NCBI GenBank assembly: GCA_029641185.1
Contig: JAPWGK010000005.1
Coordinates: 186,001 to 250,000, forward strand
Reading direction: 5' to 3'
DNA from: Pseudofabraea citricarpa
Taxonomy: Eukaryota > Ascomycota > Leotiomycetes > Helotiales > Dermateaceae
Length of the DNA stretch: 64,000 nucleotides
Notes under the pieces: generated by a model
Database searches by the model: none
Told to the model about the DNA's origin: nothing
Seen by the model: the letters and a program-made list of their open reading frames with translations, nothing else
In this document: positions 58,526-64,000 of the stretch, piece after piece
Position numbering within the stretch: position 1 is the stretch's first letter
How the letters are laid out: every line of letters begins with the position of its first letter
Position numbers and translations under genes: made by a program

Positions 58526-59101
58526 GTGGTTGGGATAATATCGATGTTTGATGATGGGAAGGTCCTGAAATTATTCCTATTATCTTGGCTTGAAACTTTG
58601 GGAGTAATAACTGGAAGAGTTATGGGTAGGGAGGGCAAGGGGTGGGAGGCGGATGAAGCATTTGATAGTCTAGAAATTGTATTATTTATTCCGATGCTGT
58701 TATCCTGAATTCTATATTTCATAGCACTGCCTTTGACTGAAATTGACGAAGTAACAAATAGTAAAAATAAACAGAAAAGGGCCTTTTTTGGGTATCATCC
58801 AAACAATCCCTTATAATATCATCTGAAGTAGAATTACAAATTATTACTGCACGCTGAATATGATTCACTGTAACCAAGCAGGTGTGTTTGAAATCACGCT
58901 TAAGAATACCTTACCTGACTCATTACAGATGTGATTCGCCGCACCAGCCAGTATATATAATCTTAAATTTGTTCGTAGCTTAACTTTAGCAACAATTAAT
59001 TCTCATTCAAGTTTATTCCTCACAATCACCACAAGATTCAAAGTCCTAAGATCGAGATCAGATATTGAAATCTCCTCGCTTATTTGGTAGGCTCGACAAA
59101 G
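58526..59101. other. Spacer between array genes A and B
   Basis: The 3' side shows weak similarity to the sequence after gene B (GAAATT...CTTGG...GGAAGAGTT pattern), as expected from duplication of a whole unit of about 1 kb. The rest is the gene B promoter. Confidence 0.5.
58850..58960 (+). promoter_or_regulatory. Conserved promoter module of array gene B
   Basis: Same order of elements as upstream of gene A: ATATGATTCACTGTAACCAA, GCAGGTGTGTTTG, AAGAATACCTTACCTGACTCA. TGACTCA is at 58916-58922 and TATATATAA at 58952-58960, 150 bp before the ATG. Just upstream (58792-58835), ATCCAAACAATCCCTTATAA recalls a sequence in front of genes C and D, linking the two pairs. Confidence 0.65.
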
Positions 59102-59497
59102 ATGCCGAGTACGTTCTCAGGTACATGCAAGAAGTGCGATGGTTATTTCCTATGTGTGGGTTTGCAATTTTCGGAAAATTACCGCCTGGTCGGATGGGGC
59201 TTCAAAGCTTATAGCAAAGAGAACATGGATGCATACGAATTCAAGCTATTGGATCACGCGAGAAAGTGCCCACGAGCGTGGGACTATCAGGATTACCTAG
59301 TAAAGGCCAAGAATGAATTTCAAGAGTCGAAGCTTTGCCGCATATGCCTCTTCCACATAGCTAGTCAACGGGCTGCGAGAGGCAAGTTTAGCTCTTCGTC
59401 AATGGGGGTGATTACAAGTAATCAGGATAATTTTATACTACATGCTGAAGTTTGTGACTGGGCTAAGGAGTACAAGGATCGCTTTATGAAGATTTGA
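59102..59497 (+). CDS. Array gene B: paralog of gene A
   Basis: Intronless, 131 residues. It is a clear paralog of the gene 1 kb upstream, same strand. Shared features are YEFKLLDHARKC against YERKLMDHSRRC, AKNEFQESKLCRICLFHIA against ARNEFYRSKLCELCIIHVA, and a final KI. The Cys/His pattern is kept: Cys9-x2-Cys12, His52-x3-Cys56, Cys79-x2-Cys82, His114-x3-Cys118. Between modules the sequence has diverged widely, so selection seems to hold the ligands and the central helix. A TTG-initiated extension to 59084 exists; the ATG at 59102 is the better start. No family is recognised. It is probably intracellular. Confidence 0.75.
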   Translation: MPSTFSGTCKKCDGYFLCVGLQFSENYRLVGWGFKAYSKENMDAYEFKLLDHARKCPRAWDYQDYLVKAKNEFQESKLCRICLFHIASQRAARGKFSSSSMGVITSNQDNFILHAEVCDWAKEYKDRFMKI

Positions 59498-60309
59498 AGG
59501 ACTTGAATCGGATCGATATTTGGAGGTCAGGAAATTGTGTTTGCTTGGGAGAATTTAGACAGTACGATAGAAGAGTTCTTACTATTAAACTAACCACTTA
59601 GTCGTTTAGAACTCTTTTTTATTTAATTCGATGCCTTTTACACCTATATTTTGCATTATGTCGCAGTCGATTTACCTTGAAGGGACTATACAAAAAGTCT
59701 TGAAAATTAACAGAAAAGGGAAAAGAAAACTAGGTAAGCCTCTTAGAACTTAGAAAGCTTAAAACATGATGATAAGTTCCAGATATACAAACGGATAAAT
59801 CCTTATATTATGTAAATTATCTAGTATTTTACGAAAATCACAGCATGATTGATTACTTGAACTAGTCAAATCGCTAGAAAAGAGATAAACGACCATATTA
59901 GAAAGTTAAGCCCTTTTCATTAAAGATATTCTACAAAGTCGAGGTATCTAGATATCAATTTGATACCTTTTAATTCTAGTATATCATCCGAATAATCCCT
60001 TATAATACCATCTAAACTAAAAGTACACATTATCACCAACAGGCTTATAATACCGCCAGAGTGATTTGTCTGACTAAATGCGATAAATAATTTCTTGACT
60101 CACCAAGTCAGATACGAAAATCATATTCACGAGCGTTATTAACAAAGCCGGAGAACTATATAAGCAACAGTTTTCTCGTCCTTCAGTTGTTTCTCTCTCT
60201 ATAACCAAGAAGAAACATCACAGTAGAAACGAAACAACAAGTCCTCACGCATAAACAACACAACAGAAAATTGACGCTCAATCAAGAAAGCAATCTCAGA
60301 TTCTTCAAA
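59498..60309. other. Spacer between array genes B and C
   Basis: AT-rich. From 59831 it is the upstream half of the duplicated unit that carries gene C; before that I see the gene B 3' side and nothing else. Confidence 0.5.
60096..60164 (+). promoter_or_regulatory. Promoter elements of array gene C
   Basis: TGACTCA at 60096-60102, followed after two bases by AAGTCA, forms an imperfect palindrome (TTGACTCACCAAGTCAGA). A TATA box (TATATAAG) lies at 60157-60164, 153 bp before the ATG at 60310. The leader is A- and C-rich. Confidence 0.6.
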
Positions 60310-60516
60310 ATGCCAGGTGATTTCAAAACTATCCATGGATGGTTCTGGTGCGATACCCATCGAACAATCAAATTCGCCAAAGAGTTCATTGACGGAGCAC
60401 CTATCGGATGTGTTCAATGTGACTATAGGGTAGAGGTTATGGACGAAGAGGATCAAAGGGTCCAGGAACATAAAGCAAAGGAAAAAGCAGAAGCAGCAGC
60501 AGCAGCTGGCCAATAA
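60310..60516 (+). CDS. Array gene C: 68-residue CxxH/CxxC protein
   Basis: Intronless gene for a 68-residue protein, family not recognised. GWFWCDTHRTIKFAKEFIDG holds Cys14-x2-His17, and IGCVQCDY holds Cys34-x2-Cys37, a spacing that would suit one small zinc-ribbon-like site. The C-terminal 25 residues are charged and Ala/Glu/Lys-rich (KAKEKAEAAAAA), probably a helix. No signal peptide. The paralog D lies 835 bp downstream with the ligands and the FA-x-EF-x-DG segment kept. The start has a good context (CTTCAAAATGCC), identical in D. Confidence 0.7.
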   Translation: MPGDFKTIHGWFWCDTHRTIKFAKEFIDGAPIGCVQCDYRVEVMDEEDQRVQEHKAKEKAEAAAAAGQ

Positions 60517-61144
60517 GGTTGAAGCAGTTGTTAAGTAGTGGTAAAGTCTAAGGATGGAAAGAGATGTCATGGCAGAGATAAATAGGAGATGTGGAGTAGG
60601 AAAACCCTACGCAACATAGCATGAGCTTTTATAGCAAACTCAGAAACATATGTATGAATTAAAAGTCTTACGTCTTACGAAAATCACAGGATAATTGATT
60701 ACTTGAACTAGTTAAATCGCTAGAAAAATAATTATAGATAAACGACTAAGTCAAAAAGTTAAGCCCTTTTATTAAAGATATTCTACAAAGTCGATATATC
60801 TAGGTATTAATTTGAAACCTTTTATTTAATCCTAGTATATTATCCGAATAATCCCTTATAATACTATCTAAACTAAAATTGCGTATCATCACCAATAGGC
60901 TTATAGCACCATCGGAGTGGTTTTTCTGACTGAAATCCATGAATAAATTCTTGACTTACCGAGTCAGACACAAGACTCATAAACATGACTCTCAGAGCCA
61001 GAGAACTATAAAAGCAATAATTTTCTCAGTGGTTATACTTCAACTACTCCTCCCTTCACAACCAAGTATAATATCAATAAAACAGCAGTAGCCAAATCAA
61101 ATCGACACTCAACCAAGCAAACGCCCCAGCTCACACTCTTCAAA
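60517..61144. other. Spacer between array genes C and D
   Basis: Consists of the 3' flank of copy 1 and the promoter half of copy 2. There is no further gene; an antisense frame over each of C and D is a shadow. Confidence 0.6.
60952..61014 (+). promoter_or_regulatory. Promoter elements of array gene D
   Basis: The counterpart of the gene C module: TTGACTTACCGAGTCAGA. The forward half-site has changed to TGACTTA while the opposite half reads GAGTCA, still a TGACTC on the other strand. The TATA box (TATAAAAG) is at 61007-61014, 138 bp before the ATG. Confidence 0.55.
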
Positions 61145-61354
61145 ATGCCAGACGAATACACCCCGATCGCTGGATATTTCGACTGCCCTACCCATGAAAC
61201 CATGGGATTTGCTAATGAATTCTACGACGGAATGATCAAATGCAGGATATGCAACTTGAGTATGACGGTTTTGCCACGAAACCATCCCAAGGCCGTGGCG
61301 TACAGAGCAAAGCAAGAGGCAGAAAAGGAAGCAGAAGCAGCAAAGGGCAAGTAA
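61145..61354 (+). CDS. Array gene D: paralog of gene C
   Basis: Intronless, 69 residues: MPDEYTPIAGYFDCPTHETM and onward. Cys14-x2-His17 and Cys33-x2-Cys36 match gene C with one residue less between them. GFANEFYDGMIKCRIC aligns with KFAKEFIDGAPIGCVQC. The tail is again Glu/Ala/Lys-rich (KQEAEKEAEAAKGK). Protein divergence exceeds that of the flanking DNA in places, so the coding region may be under diversifying or relaxed selection. Function is unknown; a single zinc site is an inference. Confidence 0.7.
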   Translation: MPDEYTPIAGYFDCPTHETMGFANEFYDGMIKCRICNLSMTVLPRNHPKAVAYRAKQEAEKEAEAAKGK

Positions 61355-62204
61355 GCTGTTACTCAATCCTGGAGACTGGAAGCTAGGCAGTGGTATCCAG
61401 TTCGTGCTCATTCAGTGATGACCGAGATAGAACTATTCTAAGAATGAAAAAGATGTCAGGGTAGAGTTAGGATGGGCTGTAGCTGGGAGATGTGGAGTGG
61501 AAAACTGTATATAATATAGCATGGACTTTTATGGTAAACTTAGAAATATATGTATGAATTGATAGTCTTACCTCTTACGTCCTTGGGAGTGCGCAACCTT
61601 CTGAAGTGGTATAGCATGAAGTCTACGAAGTCCTGTTCCATAGTACGTCACCTAACAATAAATGTGCTGACCCTTAAAAGTTCTTATTTCCAAAACTGCC
61701 TACCAAAGAAATGAGCGACGATAACGTGGCCCCAATTGCATATCGAGAAAAGCCAATTAGTTATATGGCTACTGATTACTGTAGAAAATACCTTGCTTGC
61801 AGAAATGTGGCTTCCTTGAGCACTCCTTCTACATTTTCAACCGCTTTCAGGCAATGACAGCCAGCAGGGAAGTGTATGGGCCGTTGATTCGTTGAACACT
61901 TCATTTGTGGGACAACTTCAAACCTGAAAATATTTACATCAAGGACAACCGCCCGACTGTGGTTTACCTGGGAAGTGTCAAAATGGTGTTCGGTCACATT
62001 CAAACTGCGAGTCAGGAATGCATGAAAGTCAATTGAGGTTAAATTTACATATGCCAGACACCACCGTCTAAATCTGGCACTTTGCTTTATAGCAAAATCC
62101 ATGTCCTCATCCGGTATGCCGTATTAGCATTACTCAGGCATGCACCGCATTCTGTGTAGTCTGCCGTTAGAAAACACCTAGCAGCAGTCTCCTTACACTT
62201 TGGT
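61355..62204. other. Spacer right of the array
   Basis: The end of copy 2 runs to about 61578. A 108-codon frame starts with ATG at 62102 on the minus strand (61776-62102). It has several Cys and His residues but no recognisable domain, and a possible splice inside it would truncate it, so I leave it unannotated. Confidence 0.4.
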
Positions 62205-64000
62205 TTAGCGACAAGGCTTGATTTCAGGTCCATGCAACACATTAATTAAATGCATCCATCTACCTTTACTCTCGTTCGCAATAGCCGCCGGATCTAATGG
62301 GTCTAGCAGGTCTTCTTGTTTACCGCTTCTCCCAACGTTTCTGATTATCCGCCAAGCACGCCTGAACTCATCTCTAATCTGGACGATACCATTGTGTGTC
62401 ACTGTCCTCGCTACATTATGGTCCAATTCAAAGGGATCTTCGATGGCGAAGAGATAGCGATGTCGAATCTCTTTGATTTCCTCGACCGTTTTGACCGCCG
62501 TTTTTGGCTTTAAGTCTGTTGGACTTGGTTCCGGGGATGTGACGTTCGTAGATTCGTGACTATTTTCAGAATCTGCAGATTTGGGGGTTATAGCTGAAGG
62601 TGTTGGTGGGGCTGCTGTTGTTGTTGTCTCAACTACAGTCCTTGCACCTACCCAGCCTTTCTCCTGTTTGGTAACTATCCCACATTGAGTCCTCAAGCTC
62701 AAAACTTCCCTGCCCCAGTCGAAACCTCGATCCTGGACAGTAGTCATTTGACCACTTTGAGCATAATATTCGAAGAAGCCTCGAAGTAAGACGCCAACTG
62801 AGTCATGGTTATGATTCAGCATTTTTCTATCTGCAAGCGACTTTATTTCTGCTTCGTTTCTCCAGAATCGTACATCCCGACCGTGGCAAGTCGTTTGAGC
62901 TTCAACTTCTGAGGGAGGTACGTATGGTGGTGGCTCACGGCGAAGCACTTGTAGGTTTGGACAAACAAATGGCTGAGCAACATTTACCAAATAGTGAAGT
63001 ACCATAAGCACGTAACCGTAGCTACTTAGAGTTCCTCGATATGGGGTGTTGATGCCTCGAACTTTAGCCCAGTTCTTGACAAAAAGTACCAAAGACTTTA
63101 CCCGTGGGTCGCTGTGCGAATAACAGCGCAGGAGAAGCGTATTGTGGATGGCTAAGTGAGCGGAGAAGTTGATGTCACATTGTATTCCAATATCTGTCTT
63201 TGGGAATTCAAGATGATCGTTGTATCTTTCTCGGGGCTTATTCAGAGACTTCTGCGTTGGATCTGGCAGCTTTCGAATCCTGGAAACAAGTGGTGCGATT
63301 AGAGCTCTCATCTTGTCTGATTCAATACTTGGTTCAACAATCTCCGTGCTCCTCAGAATGGTAATATAGTCTAAAACGTCTTGACGATCAGACTCATCAA
63401 ACAAGTCTGTAGTTAATGCATGCTCATAGTCAGCTGCAAGCTGCAGAACAGAGTGTTGAAAGGCTACGTGTTTTAGTGTAGATCGTACACGTGTGGGTTT
63501 TTGTAGTTCTTCTCGAATCTGCGGGTTCAGAATTCCATTAATGTAGTGAGCAATAATGATTGGCGTAACAATAGCAGAGCGTTGTGGATCACGGCTGCCA
63601 AGATCCTCCATAATCTTTTGTGCTCTTGCTTCGTAATACTGTGGCTCTTCGTAATGTATCTGGTCGAAAAAAACGAGTCGCAGTGACGATACCTTCTTCA
63701 ACCTCTCGGCAGCTACATAGAGTAGCCTGCTGAATGCCAAAGGTTCTGTCAAAACTCCTTCTTTGTCTTGTAGTTCTCGCCACGCTTCAACTGCACTCAA
63801 CGCCTCTAACTCGTTTCTCTCCAAAGCTTCGGTTAGCGGACGGTCTGCCCAGGCCATCGCCAAACGTTCGCCCTCGATCTGGTGCCAGACTCCTTGCAGA
63901 GAGCGTTGAATGAAAGGCATTGAAGCGTCAAAAAGAGGAGCTATAGTTTGGTAGCGATGCAAGCTAGTGACCAATTCCTGAGAGTAGAGACCAGAGATAA
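62205..64000 (-). CDS. Cid1-type nucleotidyltransferase (poly(A)/poly(U) polymerase), 5' end missing
   Basis: Non-canonical RNA 3'-end polymerase, about 598 codons visible, open to the right window edge. IGIQCDINFSAHLAIHNTLL carries the third catalytic Asp of the polymerase-beta fold (near 63174-63176). LVLFVKNWAKVRGINTPYRG and TLSSYGYVLMVLHYLVNV follow, and the PAP-associated domain includes VGVLLRGFFEYYA and IEDPFELDHNVARTV. These match Cid1/TUT proteins closely. The first two catalytic Asp (GS...DxD) should lie upstream but are absent from the about 274 visible residues before the third Asp, so a large insertion separates them or they are off-window. A Ser/Thr/Pro-rich insert lies at about 62540-62640. 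It adds U or A to RNA 3' ends, in cytosol or nucleus; which is unknown. Confidence 0.85.
   Translation of the reverse strand, partial: ISGLYSQELVTSLHRYQTIAPLFDASMPFIQRSLQGVWHQIEGERLAMAWADRPLTEALERNELEALSAVEAWRELQDKEGVLTEPLAFSRLLYVAAERLKKVSSLRLVFFDQIHYEEPQYYEARAQKIMEDLGSRDPQRSAIVTPIIIAHYINGILNPQIREELQKPTRVRSTLKHVAFQHSVLQLAADYEHALTTDLFDESDRQDVLDYITILRSTEIVEPSIESDKMRALIAPLVSRIRKLPDPTQKSLNKPRERYNDHLEFPKTDIGIQCDINFSAHLAIHNTLLLRCYSHSDPRVKSLVLFVKNWAKVRGINTPYRGTLSSYGYVLMVLHYLVNVAQPFVCPNLQVLRREPPPYVPPSEVEAQTTCHGRDVRFWRNEAEIKSLADRKMLNHNHDSVGVLLRGFFEYYAQSGQMTTVQDRGFDWGREVLSLRTQCGIVTKQEKGWVGARTVVETTTTAAPPTPSAITPKSADSENSHESTNVTSPEPSPTDLKPKTAVKTVEEIKEIRHRYLFAIEDPFELDHNVARTVTHNGIVQIRDEFRRAWRIIRNVGRSGKQEDLLDPLDPAAIANESKGRWMHLINVLHGPEIKPCR

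Larger units (their letters stand above)
59831..60676 (+). repeat. Tandem duplicated unit, copy 1 (carries gene C)
   Basis: An approximately 850 bp unit directly repeated at 60677-61578. Near-identical landmarks include ACGAAAATCACAG, TTGATTACTTGAACTAG, TTAAGCCCTTTT, TTAAAGATATTCTACAAAGT, CCGAATAATCCCTTATAATA and, after the coding region, AACATATGTATGAATT. The copy includes promoter, gene and 3' flank, so the whole transcription unit was duplicated. Confidence 0.85.
60677..61578 (+). repeat. Tandem duplicated unit, copy 2 (carries gene D)
   Basis: Second copy of the unit at 59831-60676, slightly longer through small insertions. The junction falls in GTCTTACG sequence, and the far end again reads AGTCTTACCTCTTACG, so short direct repeats bound the copies. 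Confidence 0.82.

Noticed and set aside
61776..62102. 108-codon minus-strand frame beside the array
   Set aside because: No domain; a strong internal donor and acceptor would truncate it to a dead end, so neither reading is convincing.
1..64000. CRISPR arrays, bacterial operons, integrated virus or complete transposon
   Set aside because: No regularly spaced repeats, no ribosome-binding-site-led operons, and no reverse transcriptase, integrase or intact transposase could be read on either strand.

Overview
The window is nuclear DNA of a filamentous ascomycete (Pezizomycotina). The gene set points to Leotiomycetes, but that placement is inference. The signs are short introns (mostly 45-105 bp) with GTAAGT-type donors, intron-bearing nuclear tRNA-Asn genes, divergent FAS1/FAS2 genes, and fungal families such as HET, 2EXR, fasciclin/GPI and tannase-type esterase. 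I rebuilt gene models by hand from splice sites; each complete one is a multiple of three bases after splicing, except the esterase, whose exact total I did not compute.

Layout. 1-6 kb: the 3'-truncated part of a drug:H+ antiporter-like MFS gene (minus) and a GPI-anchored two-domain fasciclin protein (plus). 6-20 kb: the whole cytosolic type I fatty acid synthase, with subunit alpha (FAS2, minus) and subunit beta (FAS1, plus) diverging from a 2 kb intergenic region. 21-32 kb: a secreted feruloyl esterase/tannase with 11 introns, the chromatin-remodelling actin-related protein Arp9, a 2EXR-like protein, and two uncharacterised membrane proteins that diverge from one another. 32-38 kb: a HET-domain gene, an AT-rich repeat block and the COMPASS subunit Bre2, bracketed by two inverted tRNA-Asn(GTT) genes. 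39-50 kb: an aromatic amino acid decarboxylase, the SMC5/6 subunit Nse1, two small hidden genes, an unusual protein kinase, an ACS-type MFS permease and a 99-residue DUF427 gene split into five exons. 50-56 kb: a decayed stretch, a neutral ceramidase with Thr at the usual catalytic Ser position, and the eEF2 chaperone HGH1. 56-62 kb: AT-rich DNA carrying a tandem array of four short intronless genes. 62-64 kb: the 3' part of a Cid1-type nucleotidyltransferase.

The least ordinary part is the 57.8-61.6 kb array. It holds two pairs of tandem paralogs. One pair encodes about 135-residue proteins with a twice-repeated C-x2-C...H-x3-C pattern. The other encodes 68-69-residue proteins with a C-x2-H...C-x2-C pattern. 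All four genes have a TGACTCA-type site, then a TATA box, then an ATG about 138-153 bp further on. I do not recognise these proteins; they look like a recently expanding, co-regulated family of putative metal-binding proteins.

Most other genes are single-copy housekeeping or accessory genes with no sign of a biosynthetic cluster. FAS1 and FAS2 are the only clear pathway unit.
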